From Metallumcola ferriviriculae (GTDB lineage Bacteria; Bacillota; JADQBR01): a stretch of 64,000 bases of DNA. Below, one piece after another: positions 16,499-25,700 of this stretch. The notes beneath the pieces were generated by a model. That model did no database searches, was not told the origin of the DNA, and saw nothing but the letters and a program-made list of their open reading frames with translations. Position 1 is the first letter of the stretch. Each line of letters begins with the position of its first letter. The position numbers and the translations under genes are program-made. Location: contig NZ_CP121694.1 of assembly GCF_035573695.1 (NCBI RefSeq), positions 472,501-536,500 on the forward strand, given 5' to 3'.

Positions 16499-17209
16499 AT
16501 GATTAAGAAATATAATAATGCGCCTATAACAGAGGCATTATGCGAGTTCTCCTTTGCTTCACAACAAGATTGGGACTGGACTATTCCTGGCCTAATTTAT
16601 GAGAGAATTAAAGTAGATTACCCTAAAAAGAAGCAAGTTCAACAGCATACGGTTGAATTGAATATTAATGAAGACGGGATGAAAAACCCTAGCCCTGTTG
16701 AAATTGGGATTTCGAAGATGCAGTTCTTTAAAGAGGATGAAAGTTCTTTAGTACAGATTGCACCTAATGTTTTGGTAATAAACCAACTAAAGCCTTATCC
16801 AGGATGGAAAGTTTTTAAAGAGCAAATCGATAAGATGTTGTCATTGTATGAAAGCGTTGCTAGTCCGGAGGGGATAAATAAAATAGGGGTGCGATATATT
16901 AATAATTTTTCTTTTGATGAGGATATTACCATTTCTGAATACTTTAATATAAAACCAAGTTATCCATTATCAAGAGAAAGCAAATCATTTTTAATGCGAA
17001 ATGACTTGCTTTACGAAGAGTGTAAATCTGTTTTGAATTTAATTATGGCTAAGAAACCAGATGATAAATCTATTATTTTAGATTTTAATTTTACAACAGA
17101 TCAAATGAATTTAGATAATGCTACCCAATGGATTGAGGAGGCACATTATAATATTGAGGAAGCTTTTGAAGCCTGCTTAACAAGTAATTTAAGGGAAATC
17201 ATTGAGTAA
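16499..17209 (+). CDS. TIGR04255-like family protein, first gene of the mini-cassette
   Basis: The 236-residue protein opens with KKYNNAPITEALCEFSF and has a central KIGVRYINNF segment, which I recognise as the pattern of the sporadically distributed TIGR04255 family. That family has no established biochemical function. The protein is soluble, with no membrane helix or obvious catalytic motif. It starts at ATG 16499 after GAGAGGG. It overlaps the next frame and lies in a three-gene unit bounded by 26-bp att-like repeats. Codon and base use are A+T-rich compared with rlmH, which supports horizontal transfer. Confidence 0.6.
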   Translation: MIKKYNNAPITEALCEFSFASQQDWDWTIPGLIYERIKVDYPKKKQVQQHTVELNINEDGMKNPSPVEIGISKMQFFKEDESSLVQIAPNVLVINQLKPYPGWKVFKEQIDKMLSLYESVASPEGINKIGVRYINNFSFDEDITISEYFNIKPSYPLSRESKSFLMRNDLLYEECKSVLNLIMAKKPDDKSIILDFNFTTDQMNLDNATQWIEEAHYNIEEAFEACLTSNLREIIE

Positions 17210-17228
17210 ACAAAAGGAGGTGTGTTCC

Positions 17229-17591
17229 TTGACAATAAGGGCTACTTATAATGATATATACGCGGAATTCAAAGGGGCTATTAATAATAGTGTTATGCAA
17301 AGTATCGACAACCAACAGTATTTTTCTCGGAAAAAGGATCCAATTATAAATAGCGTATTATTTGTGGATTATGAAGTTTTAGCTCAAGATGCAGCATCTT
17401 ATTTAGAGGCAATGGAACCTATTAGAGGAAAAAAAGAAATCATAGATCCTGAATTAATTGAAGAATGGAAGCCTATGCCACCTAAAAGAGTATCAACAAT
17501 TGAGGTTAGTGTTAAAAGGAAAAAAGGTAAATTTACTTCAAGGTTTTGTGAGGATATAAACGAAATATATTTAGATGACTTTGGGGAGTAA
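17229..17591 (+). CDS. Hypothetical protein, second gene of the mini-cassette
   Basis: A 120-residue soluble protein I do not recognise. The frame is open from TTG 17202, but AAAGGAGGTG at 17212-17221 places the start at TTG 17229, seven bases downstream. The sequence has no membrane segment; the C-terminal half (KRVSTIEVSVKRKKGKFTS) is basic. It is tightly packed between its neighbours (19 bases after one, 5 before the other), so the three genes are probably one operon and one functional unit. Confidence 0.55.
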   Translation: MTIRATYNDIYAEFKGAINNSVMQSIDNQQYFSRKKDPIINSVLFVDYEVLAQDAASYLEAMEPIRGKKEIIDPELIEEWKPMPPKRVSTIEVSVKRKKGKFTSRFCEDINEIYLDDFGE

Positions 17592-17596
17592 TTCAT

Positions 17597-18127
17597 ATGG
17601 TTGCTATAGAATATCCTTGGTATATGATGGTTAAAGGGTCGAGTATTGAGCAAGGTGATATTATCAGGGACTGCCCTGTGATAAAACCGAACATAGAAGT
17701 ATTATCGGGTGAGAATACTAAAGTTACTGCTGAAGAATACGATGTAGTTGTAATGTCTCAGTCTTGCGATTTACAACAGCGTAAGGTGGAATTAGTTTTG
17801 CTTTGCCCTATTTTTTCGTTAGATGAGATTATTGATTACTATGGGGGTAATAGCAAAGAGCGGCGAAAAAGAAAAGAAGCAATTAAGAAAGGTCAAATAC
17901 ATCACCAACACTTATTACACAAATATGAAGATGATGAAGTGCCCATACCAATATCTGTTGTAGATTTTAGTAAAATATTTAGCGTGCCTATAGAATTTTT
18001 AATGCAATTTGCGGAAGACCAAGGGCATAGAGTTCGGTTGTTACCACCTTATAGAGAACATTTATCCCAATCTTTTGCGAAGTTCTTCATGAGGGTAGGG
18101 CTACCTACTCCAATTAAACTGGAGTAA
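17597..18127 (+). CDS. Hypothetical protein, third gene of the mini-cassette
   Basis: A 176-residue soluble protein. It has a distinctive VVVMSQSCDLQQRKV segment (about residues 50-64) after an N-terminal region with QGDIIRDCPVI (about 20-30), and a His-rich stretch (IHHQHLLHKYEDDE, about 101-115). I assign no function; the Cys/His pattern could bind a metal. It ends the operon, directly before a strong terminator. Confidence 0.55.
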   Translation: MVAIEYPWYMMVKGSSIEQGDIIRDCPVIKPNIEVLSGENTKVTAEEYDVVVMSQSCDLQQRKVELVLLCPIFSLDEIIDYYGGNSKERRKRKEAIKKGQIHHQHLLHKYEDDEVPIPISVVDFSKIFSVPIEFLMQFAEDQGHRVRLLPPYREHLSQSFAKFFMRVGLPTPIKLE

Positions 18128-18165
18128 AAGAGAAGGTTTAGTAAAGATAAACCTTCTCTTTTCTG
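18126..18165 (+). terminator. Strong rho-independent terminator of the mini-cassette
   Basis: A perfect 15-bp stem (18126-18140 with 18148-18162) with a 7-base loop ends in TTTTCTG. It overlaps the stop codon of the last cassette gene. Confidence 0.88.
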
Positions 18166-18180
18166 TTATATGTTAATATA

Positions 18181-18198
18181 AATTATCCGTTACTTATG
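18181..18198 (-). repeat. Inverted copy of the att-like end sequence
   Basis: These 18 bases are the exact reverse complement of 16188-16205 and of 18219-18236. They give the 2.0 kb cassette terminal inverted repeats, and with 18219-18236 form a large dyad around ACCCGTTACGC (18200-18210). Confidence 0.75.
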
Positions 18199-18210
18199 AC
18201 CCGTTACGCA

Positions 18211-18236
18211 AAACGTACCATAAGTAACGGATAATT
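18211..18236 (+). repeat. attM-like 26-bp direct repeat between the two cassettes
   Basis: Identical to 16180-16205 in the rlmH 3' end. The bases before it (ACCCGTTACGC, 18200-18210) recur before the right-end copy at 29765-29775. It is the junction between two tandem cassettes. Confidence 0.75.
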
Positions 18237-18248
18237 TTGTTGAATAAA

Positions 18249-18277
18249 AGAGACTTCCTTTAGATCCGGAAGTCTCT
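18249..18277 (-). terminator. Hairpin, terminator-like for leftward transcription
   Basis: AGAGACTTCC (18249-18258) pairs with GGAAGTCTCT (18268-18277). On the minus strand it is followed by TTTTATTC, so it could stop leftward transcription at the cassette border. Confidence 0.5.
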
Positions 18278-18586
18278 CAAGATATCAGGTCCTATGGTCT
18301 GCTAAGTTTTGTAAAAATGTTGTAGGAATTTTGACTGACATTGTGGTTTTCCTACGCTGCGCGGCCATAAACATATGAGTTGGTCTATAAGAAATTTCGG
18401 ATACTCCTATGGTCAATCATTTTTGATAACTCTGAAGTATCATTGGGCATACAACAATAGTAGTACTTTTTTCCCGAGCCGCTCCGGCAATTTCCATTTT
18501 TGATTGCTAATATGGAAGGAAATTCTAATTAGAATATAGAAGAGTAAGTGGCAATGCAATTCCAAAAACCGAAGAGGATGTACAAA
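18278..18586. other. Non-coding left flank of the restriction-modification cassette
   Basis: I see no gene in this stretch. It holds the leader of hsdM; the frame that opens at GTG 18548 has no ribosome-binding site, so I treat 18548-18586 as untranslated. Confidence 0.4.
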
Positions 18587-20146
18587 ATGGCGAAGAGCAA
18601 AAAAAATGTCAACAAGGAAGAACCAATTGAAAAACTGCTATGGAAAGCAGCAGATAAACTTAGAAAAAACATTGATGCAGCCGAATATAAGCATATTGTA
18701 TTAGGCTTGATTTTTTTGAGATATATCTCTGATGCTTTTGAAGATTTATACCGTAAGCTGGAAAAAGGTGAACGTGAATATGTCGGTGCTGACCCTGAAG
18801 ACAAAGATGAGTACAAGGCAGAAAATGTCTTCTTTGTTCCTGAAAAGGCCCGCTGGTCTTATCTGCAGTCTAGAGCAAAACTACCGGAAATCGGCAAAGA
18901 CATGGATAGTGCAATGGATGCAATAGAAAAAGAGAATCCCTCTCTCAGGGGCGTTCTGCCTAAGGTTTATGCAAGAGGAAATCTAGACCCTACAAATTTA
19001 GGTGGATTAATTGACTTGGTTGGGAATATCGCTCTTGGTGACGCCAAAGCTAGAAGTGCTGATATTCTTGGTCATGTTTTTGAATATTTCCTTGGAGAAT
19101 TTGCTTTGGCTGAAGGTAAAAAGGGCGGGCAGTTCTACACCCCTAGAAGCGTCGTTGAGTTGCTTGTAGAAATGTTAGAGCCATATAAAGGTAGGGTATT
19201 CGACCCATGCTGTGGCTCAGGTGGGATGTTCGTTCAGTCGGAAAAATTTGTGCAGGATCATCAGGGAAATGTAAACGATATCTCCATTTACGGACAGGAG
19301 AGCAACCAAACCACCTGGCGTTTAGCGAAGATGAACCTTGCCATTCGAGGGATCGACAGTTCACAGGTAAAGTGGAACAACGAAGGTTCATTCCTAAACG
19401 ACAGTCATAAAGATTTAAAGACTGATTATGTCATTGCCAATCCGCCTTTTAACGACAGCGACTGGAGCGGTGATTTGCTCAGCAAAGATGGCAGATGGAA
19501 ATATGGCACACCTCCCATCGGTAACGCAAACTATGCCTGGATACAGCACTTTATCTATCATCTTAGTCCAAGCGGACAAGCCGGATTTGTCCTAGCGAAG
19601 GGATCGTTGACTTCCAAAAGTTCCGGTGAGGGCGATATTAGAAAAGAGCTTGTCGAAGCCCCGTTGATTGATTGTATTGTAAATCTGCCTGCAAAGCTCT
19701 TTTTGAATACGCAGATTCCTGCCTGCTTGTGGTTTGTAAGTAGGGATAAAGAAAACGGTAAATTCCGTAATAGAAAGAACGAAATTCTGTTTATCGATGC
19801 CAGAAATATGGGGCACTTGATAAATAGAAGGACTAGGGAACTGTCTAAAGAGGATATTCAAAAGATAGCGGATACCTATCATAATTGGCGTAATCCTGAT
19901 GCGAACTATGAAGATATAAAGGGTTTTTGTAACTCTGCATCTATTGATAGGGTTAGAAAACTGGACTATGTACTTACTCCAGGAAGGTATGTCGGCTTGC
20001 CTGTCGAAGAGGATGATTTTGATTTTAATGAACGATTTACCAAGCTGAAAGCGGAATTTAAAGAGCAGCTTAAAGAAGAGGAAAGACTGAATGAGTCAAT
20101 CATTGAAAATCTTGCCAAGATTGTTGTTAGTAAAGATAAAGAATAA
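18587..20146 (+). CDS. hsdM: Type I restriction-modification methyltransferase subunit HsdM
   Basis: HsdM is the adenine-N6 methyltransferase of a type I system, working as M2S1. The 519-residue protein has the N-terminal helical HsdM domain (about 10-150), SAM-binding motif I ([12 protein letters not shown]) and catalytic motif IV (NPPF in [14 protein letters not shown]). I choose ATG 18587 because GAGGATG lies just upstream, rather than the GTG at 18548. HsdS follows 33 bases later; hsdS is broken, so modification depends on whether its fragment still works. Confidence 0.93.
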   Translation: MAKSKKNVNKEEPIEKLLWKAADKLRKNIDAAEYKHIVLGLIFLRYISDAFEDLYRKLEKGEREYVGADPEDKDEYKAENVFFVPEKARWSYLQSRAKLPEIGKDMDSAMDAIEKENPSLRGVLPKVYARGNLDPTNLGGLIDLVGNIALGDAKARSADILGHVFEYFLGEFALAEGKKGGQFYTPRSVVELLVEMLEPYKGRVFDPCCGSGGMFVQSEKFVQDHQGNVNDISIYGQESNQTTWRLAKMNLAIRGIDSSQVKWNNEGSFLNDSHKDLKTDYVIANPPFNDSDWSGDLLSKDGRWKYGTPPIGNANYAWIQHFIYHLSPSGQAGFVLAKGSLTSKSSGEGDIRKELVEAPLIDCIVNLPAKLFLNTQIPACLWFVSRDKENGKFRNRKNEILFIDARNMGHLINRRTRELSKEDIQKIADTYHNWRNPDANYEDIKGFCNSASIDRVRKLDYVLTPGRYVGLPVEEDDFDFNERFTKLKAEFKEQLKEEERLNESIIENLAKIVVSKDKE

Positions 20147-20179
20147 GGCGGAGAATTCACAGGCTGGAAGTGAAAAAAC

Positions 20180-20940
20180 ATGAGTGATTGGAAGGAATGT
20201 AAGTTAGGCGAAGTTTTAAAGTTTGGAAATGGAAAATCGCGTCCCAAGTCCCAAGGTTGTTTTCCTGTTTATGGCGGGAATGGTATTCTAGGGTCTTCTG
20301 ACTGTACAAATTATGAGGGGGAAACAATTATTATTGGGAGAGTGGGAGCTAACTGTGGCTCAATATATTATGAAAACAATCCTATATGGATTTCTGATAA
20401 TGCATTAGCAGCTAAAGCAAAATCAAATAACAGCACCAAATTTTTATACTATTTTCTAGGGAATCTTGGCTTGAACCAATATGCTGAAGGGTCCAGTCAT
20501 CCTTTGATCACGCAAACTCTTCTTAGTTCAATTGACATTGATATATGCGTTAATATAGAAGAACAAAAAACCATAGCTTCTGTGTTGAGCAGTCTTGACG
20601 ATAAAATAGACCTGCTTCATAGGGAAAATAAAACCCTTGAAGCAATGGCGGAAACGCTCTTCAGGCAGTGGTTTGTGGAGGAAACAGAAAAAAACTGGGA
20701 AAAAGGAACGCTGGGGGAAATAGCTTCTTTCAATAATGGGAAGTCAAGGCCACAAGAATCTTTAGGTGGCTTAGTTCCCATCTACGGTGGGAATGGGATA
20801 TTAGGATATACAGATCAATCAAACCATGAAGGGATTTCAATAATAATTGGTCGGGTTGGTGCATATTGTGGAAGTCTTTACATAGAACATAGACCTATTT
20901 GGATTAGTGATAATGCCTTATATGCAAAGCCAAATTATAA
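20180..20940 (+). pseudogene. hsdS: Type I specificity subunit HsdS, 5' part (interrupted by IS3-family element)
   Basis: This encodes the first target-recognition domain (residues about 1-115), the first conserved helical spacer (EEQKTIASVLSSLDDKIDLL and a following helix) and most of the second recognition domain, up to AKPNY. The IS starts inside that domain at about base 20941; reading on into it adds about 58 foreign residues to a stop at 21118. The two recognition domains are close paralogues: both carry NGKSRP, YGGNGILG, IIIGRVGA and PIWISDNAL. The remainder of the gene is at 22456-22737. Confidence 0.88.
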
Positions 20941-21033
20941 TGTACCCATGAATTCAGACAAAATTTTCGACAAACTAAGTGAACCTGATATAATAAACGG
21001 CAGGAAAACTGTCAGAAAGAAGGTTCATACAAA

Positions 21034-21369
21034 ATGGGAAGACGAAAATTTACAGCCGAATTCAAAACTAAAATCGTACTGGAGCTACTCAAAGAAGAAA
21101 AACAGATCGGCGAACTAGCAGCCGAACATGAGTTAAGCCCCAATCAACTGCGCAACTGGAAAAAAGATTTTTTAGAGAATGCACCACAGGTGTTCTCACA
21201 AAGCAAGCAAGAAAAAGAGCTTCGTGCCCAAGAAAAAGCTTTGGACGAAGAAAGAACCGAATTAATGGCAAAAGTCGGTCAACTCACTATTGAGAATGAC
21301 TGGCTCAAAAAAAAATCTAAAGAAGTTCTTGGGGTCGACTGGGAGAATAAGTCTGGTTTCAAAAAATAA
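21034..21369 (+). CDS. IS3-family transposase OrfA (HTH protein)
   Basis: OrfA is the 111-residue DNA-binding partner of the IS3-type transposase. It begins MGRRKFTAEFKTKIV, has the helix-turn-helix GELAAEHELSPNQLRNWKKDF and a C-terminal leucine-zipper-like helix. It overlaps OrfB by 80 bases. OrfB lies in the +1 frame relative to OrfA, not the -1 frame usual for programmed fusion in this family. An A-run (about 21306-21314) lies in the overlap. A fusion would therefore need an unusual shift, or the copy carries an indel. Confidence 0.85.
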   Translation: MGRRKFTAEFKTKIVLELLKEEKQIGELAAEHELSPNQLRNWKKDFLENAPQVFSQSKQEKELRAQEKALDEERTELMAKVGQLTIENDWLKKKSKEVLGVDWENKSGFKK

Positions 21370-22177
21370 CAAACTGCCGGTTAATCGGCAATGCCAGTTA
21401 CTTGAGATCAATAGAACCAGTTTTTATTACACACCTAAAGAACCTGACAGAGAGCGCGAAAATATGATTAAAAACAGGCTTGATTACTGGCATACCAAGA
21501 TGCCATATCTAGGGGTTAGGAAGCTTCGCAAAAAGCTACAGAATGAAGACCACATTAAGGTTGGCCGTAAGTTAATTAAACGCTATATGGACGAAATGGG
21601 AATATATGCGGTCTATCCTAAACCCAACCTGTCAAAGCGTAATAAGCAGCACAAAATCTATCCTTACCTGTTAAGAAACCTAGATATTAATCGGGCAAAC
21701 CAGGTTTGGGCCATTGACATTACCTACATTAAGATGGGCAGAAGTCATATGTATCTAACAGCCGTCATCGACTGGTATAGTCGTTACATAGTAGGCTGGG
21801 AACTATCAGATACTTTGGACACCGCACCGGTGTTAGCAGCAGTTAAAGAAGCTATCAACAGATACGGCACGCCGGAAATTATCAACAGCGATCAGGGGTC
21901 TCAGTTCACAAGCGCTGATTACACAGAATATTTAAAGAGCGTGAACATCAGACAAAGCATGGACGGCAAGGCCCGTTGGATTGATAATGTTATCATAGAG
22001 CGATGGTTTAGAAGTCTAAAAACCGAACAAATCTACACACATGAATATCTAACACCTAGAGACCTAAGGATCGGTATTAGAGAATATATCCAAGAATATA
22101 ATATAGAACGGCCACATCAAACCCATGACTACCTAACTCCTCAAGAAGTCTATCTGGGGATAAGCAAGGCAGCTTAA
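21290..22177 (+). CDS. IS3-family transposase OrfB (DDE catalytic protein)
   Basis: OrfB holds the catalytic rve-type domain. The DDE residues are visible in AIDITYIKM (first Asp), INSDQGSQFTS (second Asp) and IERWFRSLKTEQIY (Glu). An N-terminal HTH_21-like region (RENMIKNRLDYWHTKMPYLGVRKL) precedes it. The first annotatable ATG is 21290, but recognisable OrfB sequence begins only near SLVSKNNKLPVNRQC (about 21350), so translation may depend on frameshifting from OrfA. The frame is otherwise intact. Confidence 0.87.
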   Translation: MRMTGSKKNLKKFLGSTGRISLVSKNNKLPVNRQCQLLEINRTSFYYTPKEPDRERENMIKNRLDYWHTKMPYLGVRKLRKKLQNEDHIKVGRKLIKRYMDEMGIYAVYPKPNLSKRNKQHKIYPYLLRNLDINRANQVWAIDITYIKMGRSHMYLTAVIDWYSRYIVGWELSDTLDTAPVLAAVKEAINRYGTPEIINSDQGSQFTSADYTEYLKSVNIRQSMDGKARWIDNVIIERWFRSLKTEQIYTHEYLTPRDLRIGIREYIQEYNIERPHQTHDYLTPQEVYLGISKAA

Positions 22178-22455
22178 TAATAGCAAGACATATCGTATAT
22201 CAAAGTCAAGTAGGCTGATGGATAGTGCCGCCATGTGGACAACCCTCCGCTACGCTCCAGGTTGACGCACAAGGCTTGGACAACAAAAACCGTGTTGTCC
22301 ACACTCTCCACAGCCTCGGCGACTGGTCTAAAGTTTACGACGACGATAAAATCATTTCAAAAGAGGCAACTAATAGCATCGTTATTGCTGCTACTAAATG
22401 GGAATATCTGGTTCACTTAGAAAATTAAAATTTCTGTCTTGACAAGGGGGACACT

Positions 22456-22737
22456 TTAAATAAACAAGAACATACCACATATCTATTTTATCTCCTAAAG
22501 ACTTTAAACTTGAATAAAATGGCTGAAGGATCGGGCCACCCTTTGCTAACTCAATCTCTTCTAAAATCTATTGAAATAGATATACCTACAGAGAGACTTA
22601 TAAGATCTTTTGATAACAGTGTTAAGTTTTTGTTGAAAAAAATTGATTCTAATAGTAAACAAATGACTACTTTAGAAAAAGTTCGGGATACTCTATTGCC
22701 AAAGCTTATGAGGGGCGAGGCTAGAGTTAAAATGTAA
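22456..22737 (+). pseudogene. hsdS: HsdS 3' fragment downstream of the IS3-family element
   Basis: In frame from 22456 this encodes the end of the second target-recognition domain (YLFYLL, MAEGSGHPLLTQSLLKSIEIDIP) and the last conserved helical region (KKIDSNSKQMTTLEKVRDTLLPKLMRG). It matches the end of the first domain of the same protein (YAEGSSHPLITQTLLSSIDIDI), which proves it is the missing piece. It has no start codon or ribosome-binding site of its own worth trusting. Confidence 0.85.
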
Positions 22738-22749
22738 ACAAGAGTACGG

Positions 22750-25700
22750 GTGGTATCCGGGGATAAGAAGGTGAACAGGGTGACAAATAGAATAACTGAA
22801 AATTCAATAGAGAAATTTGCCATTCAGTTGTTAGAAAAAGTTGGCTACCAATATATTTATGCCCCAGATGTAGCACCTGACAGCGTTTCGCCTGAAAGGA
22901 AATCCTTTGAAGATGTATTACTGCTGGAACGTCTACAAAAAGCCGTTGGCAGAATAAATCCGAAAATTCCGGTAGATGTAAGGTTAGATGCAATCAAAGA
23001 AATACAGCGTCTAAGTTCACCTGAACTTATTGCCAATAATGAAGCTTTTCACCGGATGCTTACCGAGGGCATAAACGTAAGCGTTCAGAAAAACGGAAAT
23101 GATAGAGGTGATTTAGTCTGGCTAGTAGACTTTAATCAACCAGAAAATAACGAGTTTATTATTACTAACCAATTTACAGTAATCGAAAACGGCGTCAATA
23201 AGCGTCCGGATATTATTCTTTTTGTAAATGGCTTACCTTTAGTAGTCATTGAGCTTAAAAACCCAGCAGATGAAAATGCCACAGTTAAATCAGCTTTCAA
23301 GCAATTTCAAACCTACATGGAAACTATCCCGAGTCTCTTTACTTACAATAGTATCATGGTTATTTCCGACGGTCTGGAAGCAAAAGCAGGTTCGCTTTCA
23401 GCTGGGTTAAGCCGCTTTTTGACCTGGAAATCCTCTGATGGTAAAACAGAAGCATCCCCACTAATTGGACAACTGGAAACTCTGATTAAAGGAATGCTCA
23501 ACAAGGAAACATTACTAGACCTAATTAGCCATTTCATTGTATTTGAAAAGTCCAAAAAAGAAGATAAGGAAACCGGTGTCATAACCATTCAAACGGTAAA
23601 AAAATTAGCGGCCTACCATCAATATTATGCAGTAAACAGAGCTGTAGAATCTACCTTGAGAGCCGCAGGCTATCTATCCCATTGTTGGAGTGGCTTAGAT
23701 ATCGCAATGGAATCACCAGAGAGCTATGGGCTGAATGGTGTGAACCAACAACCAACAGGAGACCGCAAAGGGGGCGTGGTCTGGCATACCCAGGGAAGCG
23801 GAAAATCATTATCCATGGTGTTTTATACTGGGAAAATTGTGCTTGCAATGGACAATCCGACTATAGTGGTTATAACAGATCGTAACGATTTGGACGATCA
23901 GTTGTTTGATACGTTTGCTGCTTCAAAACAACTTCTTAGGCAAGACCCTATGCAGGCTGAAGACAGAGGACAATTAAAAAAACTGCTAAAAGTCACATCA
24001 GGAGGCGTAGTTTTTACTACCATACAGAAGTTCCAACCGGGTGAAGGTAATGTCTATGAAGAGCTGTCAGATAGAAAGAACATCATAGTAATAGCTGATG
24101 AAGCCCACAGGACCCAATATGGTTTTAAAGCAAAAACAGTGGATGCTAAGGATGATCATGGGAATATAATCGGTAAAAAGATTGTTTATGGATTTGCTAA
24201 ATATATGCGGGATGCCCTGCCCAATGCAACTTACCTTGGTTTTACTGGAACGCCAATAGAGAAAACGGATGTAAACACACCTGCTGTTTTTGGGAATTAT
24301 GTTGATGTTTACGATATATCACAGGCGGTTGATGATGAGGCAACCGTAAGGATTTACTATGAAAGTAGATTGGCAAAGATTAGCCTCAGCGGGGAAGGTA
24401 AAAAGCTGGTGGCTGATTTAGATGAAGAACTAGGTGAGAATGATTTGGCAGAAACCCAAAAAGCCAAGACAAAATGGACACAACTTGAAGCTTTGATTGG
24501 CAGTGAAGACCGGGTAAGGCAAGTTGCACAGGACATTGTCAATCATTTTGAACTAAGACAAGAAGTTTTTGAAGGTAAGGGAATGATTGTGGCGATGTCA
24601 AGAAGAATCGCTGCCGATCTATATGGGGAAATTAATAAAATTAGACCAGAGTGGCATAGCGATGACTTGAAAAGGGGCGTCATCAAGGTAATCATGACCT
24701 CTTCATCATCCGACGGACCGAAAATGTCAAAACATCATTCAACAAAACAACAAAAAAGAATGTTAGCAGACAGGATGAGAGATCCGGAAGACGAATTGCA
24801 ACTGGTAATTGTTCGGGATATGTGGCTTACTGGTTTTGATGCTCCTCCGCTACATACCATGTACATCGACAAGCCTATGAAGGGTCATAACCTAATGCAG
24901 GCTATTGCAAGAGTTAACAGAGTATATAAAGACAAGCCTGGTGGTTTAATAGTTGACTACATTGGCATTGCATCAGACCTGAAAAAAGCCTTATCATTTT
25001 ACTCTGACAGTGGGGGGAAAGGTGACCCCGCCATTGCTCAGGAAAAAGCTGTTCAATTGATGCTAGAAAAGCTGGAAGTTATTTCGCAGATGTACCATGG
25101 ATTTTCCTATGAGGACTACTTTGGTGCAGATACGTCAAAGAAACTATCGCTTATTCTTGCAGCCGAGGAACATATTTTAGGCCTTGAAGATGGCAAAAAA
25201 AGATACATAGACGAAGTAACTGCATTATCTAGTGCTTTTGCAATTGCGATTCCCCATGAACAAGCAATGGATGTCAAAGAGGAAGTTTCGTTTTTTCAGG
25301 CTGTGAAGGCCAGGTTGGTGAAGTTTGATAGCACCGGTACAGGTAAAACTGACGAAGAAATTGAAACCGCCATCAGGCAGGTTGTTGATAAAGCCTTAGT
25401 ATCAGAGCAAGTAATTGATGTCTTTGATGCTGCAGGTATTAAGAAACCGGATATTTCCATACTTTCAGAAGATTTTCTTTTGGAAGTAAAAAACATGGAG
25501 CATAAAAACGTTGCTCTAGAAGTGCTTAAGAAACTGCTAAATGATGAAATAAAAGCAAGGACCAAAAAGAACCTGATACAAAGTAAGGCCTTAATGGAGA
25601 TGCTTGAAAAATCCATCAAGAAATACCACAACAAGATAATAACAGCGGCAGAAGTTATCGAGGAATTGATTGAACTCGGTAAGAATATTCAAAAGATGGA

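Larger units (their letters stand above)
20941..22453 (+). mobile_element. IS3-family insertion sequence inside hsdS
   Basis: Two overlapping frames encode an HTH protein and a DDE integrase-type transposase. The ends are imperfect inverted repeats: TGTACCC at 20941 and GGGGGACA ending at 22453, with a further shared AGACA-A/G-AAATTTT block in each arm. No target duplication directly abuts these ends; ATAA occurs at 20937-20940 and at 22460-22463, which would restore the hsdS frame if the right end were 22459. Boundaries are good to a few bases. Confidence 0.8.

Noticed and set aside
22225-22428. Short frames between the IS3-family OrfB and the IS right end
   Set aside because: They overlap in several frames, lack ribosome-binding sites and lie in the terminal non-coding part of the element.
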